DNA from: Burkholderiaceae bacterium
GTDB taxonomy: Bacteria > Pseudomonadota > Gammaproteobacteria > Burkholderiales > Burkholderiaceae_C
Direction: 5' to 3'
NCBI GenBank assembly: GCA_024235995.1
Contig: JACKLI010000001.1
Location: forward strand, 3,038,001-3,102,000
DNA length: 64,000 nt
The notes below the pieces were generated by a model, which was not told the DNA's origin, did no database searches, and saw only the letters and a list, made by a program, of their open reading frames with translations. Positions 28,454-37,188 of the stretch are shown here, piece after piece (within the stretch, counting starts at the first letter, position 1; each line of letters opens with the position of its first letter). A program made the position numbers and the translations under genes.

Positions 28454-30820
28454 CTACTCCACCACCGTCAGCTTGGCAATCGACAGCGCCAGCCACTTGA
28501 CGCCGTGGCGCGGAAAGTTGACCTGCGCCCGCGCATCGTCGCCCGTGCCCTCCACGGCCAGCACGCGGCCTTCGCCGAACTTGTTGTGAAACACCTGCTG
28601 GCCGGCGCGGATGGCGCCGCCGGCGGCCGGGGGCGTGGGCTGGGGCTTTCGTGAATTCAAGCCAAATCGGCCTGCAGCCGGCGCCCAATCTGCGCGAGCA
28701 GCTATGGCTTGGGGAGCAAACGAGCCGAAGCCGCCGCGCTGCGGCGTGAGCCACTTGAGCACCTCCTCGGGCAATTCCTCCAGGAAGCGGCTGCGCAGGT
28801 TGTAGCGCGTCTGCCCGTGCAGCAGGCGCGTCTGCGCATGGCTCAGGTACAGGCGCCGGCGTGCGCGGGTGATGGCCACGTACATCAGGCGGCGCTCTTC
28901 CTCCAGCCCGCCGGCGTCGGACAGCGCGTTCTCGTGCGGAAACAGCCCCTCCTCCAGCCCGGTGATGAACACCGCGTCGAACTCCAGCCCCTTGCTGGCG
29001 TGCACCGTCATCAGTTGCACCGCGTCCTGCCCGGCCTGGGCCTGGTTGTCGCCAGCCTCCAGCGCGGCGTGGGTGAGGAAGGCGGCCAGAGGACTCAGGG
29101 TTTCGCCGGTGTCGGCGTCGATCGCCGCATCCAGCATGGGCGCATCCGGATCGATCCCCTGGCTCGCCGGGCTCTGCGTCAGCACCGCGCCCTGCTCATC
29201 CACCGGCAGCGCCACGGCATCGCGCCCAAAGCCTTCCTGCGTGACGAAGCTCTCGGCGGCGTTGACCAACTCCTGCAGGTTCTCGATGCGGTCCTGCCCT
29301 TCGCGCTCGCTGCGGTAGTGCTCGATCAGGCCGCTGGCCTCCAGCATCTGCTCGATGATCTCGCGTAGGGTGTAGCCGGCGGTCTGCTCGCGCAGCACGT
29401 CCAGCCGGGCCACGAAGGCCGCCAGGTTGGCGCCGGCCTTGCCGGGCACGCTGCTGACCGCGTCATGCAGCGAGGTGCCCAGGCCGCGTGCCGAGTCCTG
29501 CAGCGCCTCCAGCGTGCGCGCGCCAATGCCGCGCGGCGGAAAGTTGACCACGCGCAGAAAGCTGGTGTCGTCGCGCGGGTTCTCCAGCAGGCGCAGGTAG
29601 GCCAGCGCATGCTTGATTTCGGCCCGCTCGAAAAAGCGCAGGCCGCCATACACGCGGTAGGGCACGCCGGCGTTGAACAGCTGCGTCTCCAGCACGCGGC
29701 TTTGCGCGTTGCTGCGGTAGAGCACGGCGATTCCGCTGCGGGGCAGGCCCTCATCGCGCACCAGTTGGCGGAGTTCTTCCACCACCCACTCGGCCTCGGC
29801 AAAGTCGCTCGGCGCCTCCAGCACGCGCACCGGCTCGCCGGCGCCGGCGTCGGTGCGCAGGTTCTTGCCCAGGCGCTGGCGGTTGTGGCCGATCAGCGCG
29901 TTGGCGGCATCCAGGATGTTGCTGTGGCTGCGGTAGTTCTGCTCCAGCTTGATCTGGTGCTGCACTTGAAATTCGCGCACGAAGTCGGCCATGTTGCCCA
30001 CGCGCGCGCCGCGAAAGGCGTAGATGCTCTGGTCGTCGTCGCCCACCGCCAGGATGGCGCCACCACCACCTTCGGCCGGCAGCCCGGCGATCAGCTTGAT
30101 CCACGCGTACTGCAGGCGGTTGGTGTCCTGGAACTCGTCGATCAGCAGATGCCGAAAGCGCCGGCGGTAGTGCTCGCGCACGGCGTCGTTGTCGCGCAGC
30201 AGCTCGTAGCTGCGCAGCATCAGCTCGCCGAAGTCGACCACGCCCTCGCGCTGGCACTGCTCTTCGTACAGCTGGTAGATATCCACCTTGCGGCGCGCCT
30301 CGCTGTCGCTGGCGGGCACGTCGGCGGGGCGCAGGCCGTCTTCCTTGCAGCCGGCGATGAACCACTGCAGCTGGCGCGGCGGAAAGCGCTCCTCGTCCAC
30401 CTGGTACTGCTTGCACAGGCGCTTGATGGCCGAGAGCTGGTCCTGCGTGTCCAGGATCTGAAACGCCTGCGGCAGCCCCGCCAGCTTGTGGTGCGCGCGC
30501 AGAAAGCGGTTGCACAGGCCGTGGAAGGTGCCGATCCACATGCCGCGCACGTTCAACGGCAGCATGCTGGTCAGGCGTGTCAGCATCTCCTTGGCCGCCT
30601 TGTTGGTGAAGGTGACGGCCAGCACGCCGCCGGGCGACACCTGCCCCGTCTGAAGCAGCCAGGCGATGCGCGTGGTCAGCACGCGGGTCTTGCCCGAGCC
30701 GGCGCCGGCCAGGATCAGCGCGTGCTCGGGCGGCAGGGTGACGGCGGCTTTCTGCTCGGCGTTCAGCCCGGCCAGCAGGGGCGATTCGTGCGCGGCCGGC
30801 GCAGCCAACAAGTCATTCAT
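28454..30820 (-). CDS. uvrD: UvrD/Rep-family ATP-dependent DNA helicase
   Basis: This is a superfamily 1A 3'-5' helicase acting in repair and replication restart. It has 788 aa from MNDLLAAPAAHESPLL. Motifs in order are Q-motif LNAEQKAAV, Walker A ILAGAGSGKTRVL, DEFQDTNRLQYAW, AVGDDDQSIYAFRGA, YRSHSNILDAANAL, TVHASKGLEFDAVF and EERRLMYVAITRARRRL. The C-terminal part around residues 710-735 is encoded by a repeat-like segment (28648-28718) just before the terminal VFHNKFGEGRVLAVEG Tudor-like motif. UvrD and Rep are hard to separate here; length and ending favour UvrD. Confidence 0.92.
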   Translation of the reverse strand: MNDLLAAPAAHESPLLAGLNAEQKAAVTLPPEHALILAGAGSGKTRVLTTRIAWLLQTGQVSPGGVLAVTFTNKAAKEMLTRLTSMLPLNVRGMWIGTFHGLCNRFLRAHHKLAGLPQAFQILDTQDQLSAIKRLCKQYQVDEERFPPRQLQWFIAGCKEDGLRPADVPASDSEARRKVDIYQLYEEQCQREGVVDFGELMLRSYELLRDNDAVREHYRRRFRHLLIDEFQDTNRLQYAWIKLIAGLPAEGGGGAILAVGDDDQSIYAFRGARVGNMADFVREFQVQHQIKLEQNYRSHSNILDAANALIGHNRQRLGKNLRTDAGAGEPVRVLEAPSDFAEAEWVVEELRQLVRDEGLPRSGIAVLYRSNAQSRVLETQLFNAGVPYRVYGGLRFFERAEIKHALAYLRLLENPRDDTSFLRVVNFPPRGIGARTLEALQDSARGLGTSLHDAVSSVPGKAGANLAAFVARLDVLREQTAGYTLREIIEQMLEASGLIEHYRSEREGQDRIENLQELVNAAESFVTQEGFGRDAVALPVDEQGAVLTQSPASQGIDPDAPMLDAAIDADTGETLSPLAAFLTHAALEAGDNQAQAGQDAVQLMTVHASKGLEFDAVFITGLEEGLFPHENALSDAGGLEEERRLMYVAITRARRRLYLSHAQTRLLHGQTRYNLRSRFLEELPEEVLKWLTPQRGGFGSFAPQAIAARADWAPAAGRFGLNSRKPQPTPPAAGGAIRAGQQVFHNKFGEGRVLAVEGTGDDARAQVNFPRHGVKWLALSIAKLTVVE
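28648..28718. repeat. Repeat-like segment embedded in frame in uvrD
   Basis: The plus strand reads TTTCGTGAATTCAAGCCAAA, then CGGCCTGCAGCCGGCGCCCA, then ATCTGCGCGAGCAGCTAT. It aligns block by block with the intergenic element at 13998-14057 (GGCC, CAGCCGGCGC, AAT, TGC, CAGCTAT). It encodes a linker just before the C-terminal Tudor-like motif. Confidence 0.45.
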
Positions 30821-30867
30821 GCGCCGATTGTAGGAAGGCGCCGCCGGCCATGGTCACAATGCAGGCC

Positions 30868-32004
30868 ATGAACATCAGCACCGAACAACTGGTCGAAGGC
30901 ATGGCCCCATGGCTGCGCTGCGAGTCGCCCTCCAGCGACCCGGCGGCGCTGGCACGCATGGCCGAAATGATCCGCGACCATGCCCTGAAGCACGGTTTGC
31001 ACGCCAGCCTGACGCAGGTGCAGACCGGGCCCGACGCCCCCTGGCTGCCCCTGCTGCACATCCACAACCGCGCCGAAGGCGACCGCCGGCCCGGCCTGCT
31101 GGTGCTGGGCCACCTGGACACGGTGCACCCCATCGGCACGCTGGCGCACAACCCGGTGCGCGTGGAGGGCGACCGTTTCTACGGCCCCGGCGGCTACGAC
31201 ATGAAGGCCGGTATCTTTCTGGCGCTGACGGCCCTGGGCGCGCTGGCGCAGCCCGGCGCCACGCGGCTGCCGGTGGACTTTTTGATCGTGCCGGACGAAG
31301 AAGTGGGCAGCCATGCCTCGCGCGCTTCCATCGAGGCGCTGGCGCGCCAGTCACGCTACTGCCTGGTGTGCGAGCCGGCGCGCGCCGGCGGCGGGCGCTG
31401 CGTGACGGCGCGCAAGGGCACGGGCAACACCGTCATCACCGCCCGGGGCGTGGCCGCGCACGCCGGCGTGGCGCACGAGCAGGGCCGCAGCGCCGTGCGC
31501 GAGATGGCGCACCAGGTGCTGGCGCTGGAGGCCATGACCGACTACGCCCGCGGCATCACCGTGAGCGTGGGCACCATCGAAGGCGGCACCACCGCCAACA
31601 CCGTGCCGGCGTTTTGCCGGTGCGTGGTCGACTTTCGCTTCAGCGATCTGGTGTCGGCCAACGAGGTGGCCGAGCGGATGCGCCAGCTCAAGCCCATGGG
31701 GCCCGACGTGGCGCTGGAGATCGACGCCGAGATCAACCGCCCGCCCATGGTGCGCGACGACAAGGCGGTGCAGCTGCTGCGCCGCGCCCAGCAGTCGGCG
31801 CAGGCGGTGGGCCTGGTGCTGGAAGAGGCCCCGCCCACCGGCGGCGGCAGCGACGCCAACTTCACCTCGGCCGTGGGCACGCCCTCCATCGACGGCCTGG
31901 GCGCCGACGGCGACGGCGCGCACACCTGGGGCGAATACGTGCAGGTGTCCACCCTGCAGACCCGCGCGCGCTTCTGGCACCACCTGCTGGCGCACCTGGA
32001 CTGA
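30868..32004 (+). CDS. M20-family zinc metallopeptidase (glutamate carboxypeptidase-like)
   Basis: This is a co-catalytic zinc peptidase of the M20/CPG2 type, expected to hydrolyse amide bonds of small peptides or N-acyl amino acids. Expected metal ligands are visible in LGHLDTVHPIG, YGPGGYDMKAG (bridging D) and VPDEEVGSHAS (catalytic and ligand E). A dimerisation domain (about 175-285) follows, and the C-terminal ligand motif is GGSDANFTS. From MNISTEQLV it is 378 aa; in-frame ATGs at 30850 and 30859 are possible and no clear ribosome-binding site decides. Substrate unknown. It is divergent from uvrD. Confidence 0.87.
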   Translation: MNISTEQLVEGMAPWLRCESPSSDPAALARMAEMIRDHALKHGLHASLTQVQTGPDAPWLPLLHIHNRAEGDRRPGLLVLGHLDTVHPIGTLAHNPVRVEGDRFYGPGGYDMKAGIFLALTALGALAQPGATRLPVDFLIVPDEEVGSHASRASIEALARQSRYCLVCEPARAGGGRCVTARKGTGNTVITARGVAAHAGVAHEQGRSAVREMAHQVLALEAMTDYARGITVSVGTIEGGTTANTVPAFCRCVVDFRFSDLVSANEVAERMRQLKPMGPDVALEIDAEINRPPMVRDDKAVQLLRRAQQSAQAVGLVLEEAPPTGGGSDANFTSAVGTPSIDGLGADGDGAHTWGEYVQVSTLQTRARFWHHLLAHLD

Positions 32005-32024
32005 GAAACCCCTACAATCAATCA

Positions 32025-32056
32025 CCGGGCCCAAGATTTTCTTGGCCCGGTTTTTT
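32025..32056 (+). terminator. Rho-independent terminator after the M20 peptidase gene
   Basis: CCGGGCCCAAG and CTTGGCCCGG form a stem with one bulged base, followed by TTTTTT at 32051-32056. It starts 20 bases after the peptidase stop. Confidence 0.85.
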
Positions 32057-32140
32057 GTGCCCGCTTCTCGGCGCGGCACAAGACCGGCGGCCAGGCCAAG
32101 CGCCCTTCCCTTAGCTGAATCGACAGGAGCTTGGAGCCTC

Positions 32141-33118
32141 ATGGAAATCTTCGACTACGACCACATCCTGCTGCTGCCGCGCAAGTGCCGCGTGCAAAGC
32201 CGCAGCGAGTGCGACGCCGGCATCGACTTTGGCGGGCGGCGCTTCAGGCTGCCGGTGGTGCCCTCCAACATGAAGACGGTGGTCGACGAGCCGCTCAGCC
32301 GCTGGCTGGCCGAAAACGGCTACTTCTACGTCATGCACCGGTTCGACCTGGACAACGTGGTGTTCGTGCGCGAGATGAAGCAGCACGGCCTGTACGCCAG
32401 CATCTCGCTGGGCGTGAAGGCGCCCGACTACGCCACGGTGGACCAGCTGGCCGCCGAGGACCTGGCGCCCGAGTACATCACCATCGACATCGCCCACGGC
32501 CACGCCGACACGGTGCGCGACATGATCCGCCACATCAAGGCCAGGCTGCCTGCGTCCTTCGTGATCGCCGGCAACGTGGCCACGCCCGAGGCCGTGATCG
32601 ACCTGGAGACCTGGGGGGCAGACGCCACCAAGGTGGGCGTGGGCCCGGGCAAGGTGTGCATCACCAAGCTGAAGACCGGCTTCGGCACCGGCGGCTGGCA
32701 GCTGTCGGCGCTCAAGTGGTGCGCGCGCGTGGCCACCAAGCCCATCATTGCCGACGGCGGCATCCGCAGCCACGGCGACATTGCCAAGAGCATCCGCTTC
32801 GGCGCCTCGATGGTGATGATCGGCTCGCTGTTCGCCGGCCACGAGGAGTCGCCCGGCCAGACCGTGGAGGTCGACGGCCAGCTGTACAAGGAGTACTACG
32901 GCTCGGCCAGCGACTTCAACAAGGGCGAGTACCGCCACGTGGAAGGCAAGCGCATCCTGGAGCCCATCAAGGGCAAGCTGGCCGACACCCTGATCGAGAT
33001 GGAGCAGGACGTGCAAAGCTCCATCAGCTACGCCGGCGGCACCAAGCTGGCCGACGTGCGCAAGGTCAACTACGTCATCCTGGGCGGGGACAACGCGGGC
33101 GAGCACCTGTTCATGTGA
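32141..33118 (+). CDS. guaC: GMP reductase
   Basis: This enzyme converts GMP to IMP with NADPH in purine salvage. The protein is 325 aa from MEIFDYDHILLLPRKC, with GGAG upstream; a longer opening from 32042 includes terminator sequence and is rejected. The IMPDH/GMPR barrel shows IAHGHADTVRDMI, the catalytic cysteine C173 in GPGKVCITKLKTGFGTGG, and PIIADGGIRSHGDIAKSIRFGASMVMIGSLFAGHEESPG. The downstream segment YKEYYGSASDF is characteristic. The CBS pair of IMP dehydrogenase is absent, consistent with GMP reductase. Confidence 0.93.
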   Translation: MEIFDYDHILLLPRKCRVQSRSECDAGIDFGGRRFRLPVVPSNMKTVVDEPLSRWLAENGYFYVMHRFDLDNVVFVREMKQHGLYASISLGVKAPDYATVDQLAAEDLAPEYITIDIAHGHADTVRDMIRHIKARLPASFVIAGNVATPEAVIDLETWGADATKVGVGPGKVCITKLKTGFGTGGWQLSALKWCARVATKPIIADGGIRSHGDIAKSIRFGASMVMIGSLFAGHEESPGQTVEVDGQLYKEYYGSASDFNKGEYRHVEGKRILEPIKGKLADTLIEMEQDVQSSISYAGGTKLADVRKVNYVILGGDNAGEHLFM

Positions 33119-33143
33119 ACGGCGGCCAAAAATCTGAATGAAA

Positions 33144-33188
33144 GAAGCTGCTGGCGCGCACGGAACAAGCGCCAGCAGCTTCTTTTTT
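33144..33188 (+). terminator. Rho-independent terminator after guaC
   Basis: GAAGCTGCTGGCGC and GCGCCAGCAGCTTC form a 14-bp stem followed by TTTTTT. It lies between guaC and the convergent hydrolase gene. The stem sequence resembles the degP terminator at 11036. Confidence 0.9.
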
Positions 33189-33204
33189 CATAGCGCCTGG
33201 TTTT

Positions 33205-34092
33205 TCAGCGGATCAGCTCGCGCAGCATGCGGTTCAGGCGGTGGCCGGGCGTGGCCAGCGCATCGACGATGCTGAAGTGATTGAGCCCCGGCAGCGCCAC
33301 CGCCTGCGGCACGCGCTGGCGGCCCCAGGCCTGCTGGATCAGGCGGTTGAGCCGCAGGTATTCGCCGCTTTCCGCGCCGCCCACCACGGCCAGCAGGCGC
33401 CCGTGCGTGGGCGCGGGCAGGCGCGCCGGGCTGGCGCGCCGCACCTGGTCGGGCGTCAGGCGCAATCGCTCCTGCAGGCTGGGCGTGTGCATCAGCGGCT
33501 GCAGGTCGTACAGGCCCGACAGCCCCATGGCGCCGCGCACCACGCGCGGCGGCAGGCCGGGGTCGAGCACGTCCCAGGCGCAGGCCAGCATCATCGCCGC
33601 CAGCTGGCCGCCGGCCGAGTGGCCGATCACCGTCAGGCGCCGCGCGTCGGCATTCAACGCCTCCGCGTGGCGCCAGGCCCAGGCCACGGCGCGCGCCACC
33701 TGCAGCGTGATCTGCGGGATGCTGGTCTGCGGACACAGGGTGTAGTTGGGCAGCACCGCCGCGGCACCCATGTCGTGCAGCGCCCCGGCGATGAAGCTGT
33801 GCTGCGACTTGTCCATGGCCTTCCAGTAGCCGCCGTGCACGAACACCACCAGCGGCGCGCGCCGCCGTGGCGCCGCGAAGGCGTCCAGCCGCTCGCGCGG
33901 GGCCTCGCCGTAGGCCACGTCCAGCGTGCCGGGCAGGCTGGCGCGCACCTGCGCCGACTGCGCCGTCCAGCGCGCGAAGTAGTCGCCATGGTCCGGCACG
34001 CGCATCAGGTTGTTGTACATGCGCTCCAGCCATTGCGTGTCGGGCTGGGTGGGCGCGGGGTAGTGGTGGGGCAGATCGTCGATTCGGGGCAT
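33205..34092 (-). CDS. Alpha/beta hydrolase (arylformamidase-like)
   Basis: This is a serine hydrolase of 295 aa from MPRIDDLPHHYPAPTQ. It has the oxyanion motif VFVHGGYWKAMDK (HGGYW), the nucleophile elbow GHSAGGQLA, and a C-terminal histidine in LPGLNHFSIVDAL. HGGYW plus this spacing resembles kynurenine formamidases, but no tryptophan-catabolism genes are nearby, so a general esterase/amidase is equally possible. The in-frame opening to 34242 is intergenic. It is divergent from the dehydrogenase gene at 34257. Confidence 0.85.
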   Translation of the reverse strand: MPRIDDLPHHYPAPTQPDTQWLERMYNNLMRVPDHGDYFARWTAQSAQVRASLPGTLDVAYGEAPRERLDAFAAPRRRAPLVVFVHGGYWKAMDKSQHSFIAGALHDMGAAAVLPNYTLCPQTSIPQITLQVARAVAWAWRHAEALNADARRLTVIGHSAGGQLAAMMLACAWDVLDPGLPPRVVRGAMGLSGLYDLQPLMHTPSLQERLRLTPDQVRRASPARLPAPTHGRLLAVVGGAESGEYLRLNRLIQQAWGRQRVPQAVALPGLNHFSIVDALATPGHRLNRMLRELIR

Positions 34093-34256
34093 GGTCGGCC
34101 GCCATTCTGACGCAAAGCCAGGCGGGCCGAGCCGGCCCGGGGATGGGGCAGAATGCCAGTCTTTTGCCCGGCCCATCGCGGGATGCGGGCCCAGCACCGA
34201 GCCGCCGCCGCGCGCCACGACACGTCCGCCGGGCGCTCTCATTTCAGGAGTTGCGC

Positions 34257-35129
34257 ATGAAACTCGCCGTCCTCGGCACCGGCCACATGGGCTTTCCGAT
34301 GGCGCGCCGCCTGGCCGCCGCCGGGCACGAGGTGCACGCCTGGAACCGCAGCCCCGACAAGGCCGCGCCGCTGGCCGCGCATGGCGTGGCGGTGCATGCC
34401 AGCCTGGCCGATGCGGTGCGGGCCGCCGACGCCGTCGTCAGCCTGCTCGAAAACGGCCCCGTCGTCGCCAGCGTGCTGTTCGAGCAGGGCGCCGCCGACG
34501 CCATGCACGCCGGCGCGCTGTTCATCGACATGGCCTCGATCAAGCCGGCCGAGGCGCGCGAGCACGCCCGGCGCCTGGCCGAGCGCGGCGGCGTGCATCA
34601 CCTGGACGCCCCCGTCTCCGGCGGCACCGTGGGCGCCGAGGCCGGCACGCTGGCCATCATGGCCGGCGGCGAGGCGGCCGACTTCGAGCGTGCCGCGCCG
34701 GTGTTCGCGGCGCTGGGCCGCGCCACGCACGTGGGCCCGCACGGCGCCGGGCAGCTGGCCAAGCTGGCCAACCAGATGATCGTGGGCATCACCATCGGCG
34801 CCGTGGCCGAGGCGCTGCTGCTGTGCGAGAAGGGCGGCGCCGACCCGGCCAAGGTGCGCCAGGCCATCGGCGGCGGCTTTGCCGAAAGCCGCATCCTGCA
34901 GCTGCACGGCGAGCGCATGGTGACGCGCGACTTCGCCCCGCGCGGGCGCATGACGGTGCAGCTGAAAGACATGCGCAACGCGCTGGACACCGCCGCCGGC
35001 ATGGGCTTCGACGCCCCCATCACCGCCGCGCTGGAGCGCCTGTACGCCGACGGCGTGGCGCACGGCGACGGCGAGCTGGACCACTCGGGCCTGTTCGTCG
35101 AGCTGGCCCGCCGCAACCAGATGAAGTAG
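34257..35129 (+). CDS. NAD(P)-dependent oxidoreductase, 3-hydroxyisobutyrate dehydrogenase family
   Basis: This is a beta-hydroxyacid dehydrogenase of 290 aa from MKLAVLGTGHMGFPMARRL, the N-terminal Rossmann glycine motif. The substrate motif LDAPVSGGTVGAEAGTLAIMAGG and the catalytic lysine segment GAGQLAKLANQMIVG are present. The natural substrate (hydroxyisobutyrate, tartronate semialdehyde or another) cannot be told. CAGGAG precedes the ATG. The next oxidoreductase follows 11 bases after its stop. Confidence 0.92.
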   Translation: MKLAVLGTGHMGFPMARRLAAAGHEVHAWNRSPDKAAPLAAHGVAVHASLADAVRAADAVVSLLENGPVVASVLFEQGAADAMHAGALFIDMASIKPAEAREHARRLAERGGVHHLDAPVSGGTVGAEAGTLAIMAGGEAADFERAAPVFAALGRATHVGPHGAGQLAKLANQMIVGITIGAVAEALLLCEKGGADPAKVRQAIGGGFAESRILQLHGERMVTRDFAPRGRMTVQLKDMRNALDTAAGMGFDAPITAALERLYADGVAHGDGELDHSGLFVELARRNQMK

Positions 35130-35140
35130 CCTGCTTGCCC

Positions 35141-36487
35141 ATGAGCCTGCACCACCAGCTCCAGCAACGCGCGGCCGCCGGCCGCCCCATCCGCGTCGGC
35201 CTGATCGGCGCCGGCAAGTTCGGCTCCATGTACCTGGCGCAGGTGCCGCGCACGCCCGGCGTGCACCTGGCCGCCATTGCCGACCTGTCGCCCGCCAACG
35301 CCCGCGCCAACCTGGCGCGCGTCGGCTGGCAGCCCGAGCGCGCCCACGCCGCCAGCATCGACGAGGCGCTCAAGCTCGGCAGCACCCACGTGGGCGAGGA
35401 CTGGCAGGCCCTGGTGCGCCACCCAACCATCGACGTCGTCGTCGAATGCACCGGCCATCCCATCGCTGCGGTCGACCACTGCCTGGAGGCCTTCGCGCAC
35501 GGCAAGCACGTGGTCAACGTCACGGTCGAGGCCGACGCCTTTTGCGGCCCGCTGCTGGCGCGCCGCGCGCACGAGGCCGGCGTGGTCTATTCCATGGCCT
35601 TCGGCGACCAGCCCGCGCTGATCTGCGACCTGGTGGACTGGGCGCGCACCTGCGGCTTTCCCGTCGTCGCGGCCGGGCGCGGCCACAAGTGGCTGCCGCA
35701 TTTTTGCGAAAGCACGCCCGAGACCGTGTGGGGCTACTACGGCCTCACGCCCGAGCAGGCCGCGCGCGGCGGGCTCAACCCCAAGATGTTCAACAGCTTC
35801 CTGGACGGCAGCAAGCCCGCCATCGAAAGCACCGCCGTCGCCAACGCCACCGGCCTGTCGGTGCCCGCGGGCGGCCTGGCCTACCCCAGCGGCAGCATCG
35901 CCGACATCCCCAACCTGACGCGCCCGCGCAGCGAAGGCGGCGTGCTGGACCGGAAAGGCATGGTCGAGGTCATCTCCTGCCTGCGGCCCGACGGCACGCC
36001 CATCGACTACGACATCCGCATGGGCGTGTGGGTGACGGTGCAGGCCGAGACCGACTACATCCAGCACTGCTTCGAAGAGTACAACGCCCACACCGACGAC
36101 AGCGGCCGCTACTTCACGCTCTACAAGCGCTGGCACCTGATCGGCCTGGAAGTCGGCCTGAGCGTGGCCAGCGTCGCCCTGCGGCGCGAGGCCACCGGCG
36201 TGGCGCAAGGCTGGCACGCCGACGTGGTGGCCACCGCCAAGCGCGACCTGAAGCCCGGCGAGCTGCTGGACGGCGAAGGCGGCACCACCGTCTGGGGCAA
36301 GCTGCAACCGGCCCGCCAGTCGGTGGCCCAAGGCGGCCTGCCGCTGGGCCTGGCGCACGACGTGAAGGTGCTGCGCCCCGTCGCCAGGGGCCAGTGCCTG
36401 ACCTGGGCCGACGTCGCCATGGACACCAGCACGCGCGCCTGGCAAATCCGCCAGCAGATGGAAACCACGCTGCCGCCCGCCGCCTGA
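35141..36487 (+). CDS. NAD(P)-dependent oxidoreductase with SAF domain (homoserine-dehydrogenase-like)
   Basis: This is a 448-aa cytoplasmic oxidoreductase from MSLHHQLQQRAAAGRPIRVGLIG. A Rossmann motif GLIGAGKFGSMYLAQ starts at residue 19, followed by VVVECTGHPIAAVDHCLEAF. The C-terminal third has a SAF-like segment (LKPGELLDGEGGTTVWGKL, VARGQCLTWADVAMD), as in proteins related to homoserine dehydrogenase. I do not know the substrate. It is co-directional with the 34257 gene and probably in one operon; it ends just before tRNA-Ala. Confidence 0.85.
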   Translation: MSLHHQLQQRAAAGRPIRVGLIGAGKFGSMYLAQVPRTPGVHLAAIADLSPANARANLARVGWQPERAHAASIDEALKLGSTHVGEDWQALVRHPTIDVVVECTGHPIAAVDHCLEAFAHGKHVVNVTVEADAFCGPLLARRAHEAGVVYSMAFGDQPALICDLVDWARTCGFPVVAAGRGHKWLPHFCESTPETVWGYYGLTPEQAARGGLNPKMFNSFLDGSKPAIESTAVANATGLSVPAGGLAYPSGSIADIPNLTRPRSEGGVLDRKGMVEVISCLRPDGTPIDYDIRMGVWVTVQAETDYIQHCFEEYNAHTDDSGRYFTLYKRWHLIGLEVGLSVASVALRREATGVAQGWHADVVATAKRDLKPGELLDGEGGTTVWGKLQPARQSVAQGGLPLGLAHDVKVLRPVARGQCLTWADVAMDTSTRAWQIRQQMETTLPPAA

Positions 36488-36513
36488 TTTGCGCTAGAAT
36501 GACGATCCCTCGT

Positions 36514-36589
<76 letters not shown>

Positions 36590-36597
36590 CTATTCAG

Positions 36598-36630
36598 CGC
36601 CCAACCGTTCTCGGTTGGGCGTTTTCGTTT
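36598..36630 (+). terminator. Terminator after tRNA-Ala
   Basis: GCCCAACC (36599-36606) and GGTTGGGC (36613-36620) form an 8-bp stem with a six-base loop, followed by GTTTTCGTTT. It lies nine bases after the tRNA CCA end. Confidence 0.85.
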
Positions 36631-36883
36631 GCGGATTCCACACACCACGCGGGGTTCCCGGCCATTCTGCGGGTGCCACCAGCCGGTCGCCCGACCGCCG
36701 CGAGGCGCCCGGTTCGCCCCTGTTCCGCCCTATCTTCTCTCGAAACCTGCGCCAACTTCTTCGCCGTGGCACTCGCAGACGGCGTTGTTCATCAACCACT
36801 TGTGCGTGTGCCGACGGGAATGGTTGGTTCGCGGGTTTGCACGGGCAAAGCAGAACGGCAAACCCGCGAGGCCAGCCTCCACG
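36631..36883. other. Non-coding stretch with a strong hairpin
   Basis: I see no convincing gene here. It contains an 11-bp perfect inverted repeat, CGCGGGTTTGC (36830-36840) and GCAAACCCGCG (36858-36868), with a 17-base loop. No T-run follows on either strand, but it lies just after the minus-strand DUF2188 gene and may shape its 3' end. If a phage attachment core was used at the tRNA, its junction would fall near the left edge of this stretch. Confidence 0.5.
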
Positions 36884-37114
36884 TCAGCCCTTGGGCGGGA
36901 ACGGATCGTCACCGTAGCTGTTGCGCTCACGGATCTGGCCGTCACGTCCTTGGATGAACATCTCGCTCTGCTGGTTGATGGCGATGTCCCGCGCACGGTC
37001 AATCGCCTGTTGTTGCGTGTCATGGATGGAGGTGAGACGGTCATTGCCTTCTCCCCGCACACCCCATTGATCGCCGCCGTTGATGGGTACGACCCATTGG
37101 TTTTTTCCGCTCAT
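36884..37114 (-). CDS. DUF2188 domain-containing protein
   Basis: This is a 76-aa protein from MSGKNQWVVPINGGDQ. The short DUF2188 pattern is clear: an N-terminal strand WVVP, then WGVRGEGNDRLTS, then the helix TQQQAIDRARDIAINQQSEM and QGRDGQIRERNSYG. The molecular role of the family is unknown. GGAG eight bases upstream of the ATG sets the start; an upstream GTG at 37123 is less likely. It is the first phage/island-side gene after tRNA-Ala. Confidence 0.82.
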   Translation of the reverse strand: MSGKNQWVVPINGGDQWGVRGEGNDRLTSIHDTQQQAIDRARDIAINQQSEMFIQGRDGQIRERNSYGDDPFPPKG

Positions 37115-37188
37115 TTCAAGCACTCCAAAAAATTGAAAAGGTCAGGCTCTTGAAGTCCGCGCGAGCCTCGGCGCATCGGGTGGTGAGA

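Noticed and set aside
36590..37062. Two minus-strand open frames between tRNA-Ala and the DUF2188 gene
   Set aside because: They overlap the tRNA terminator or the DUF2188 gene, lack good ribosome-binding sites and read as Arg-rich low-complexity sequence.
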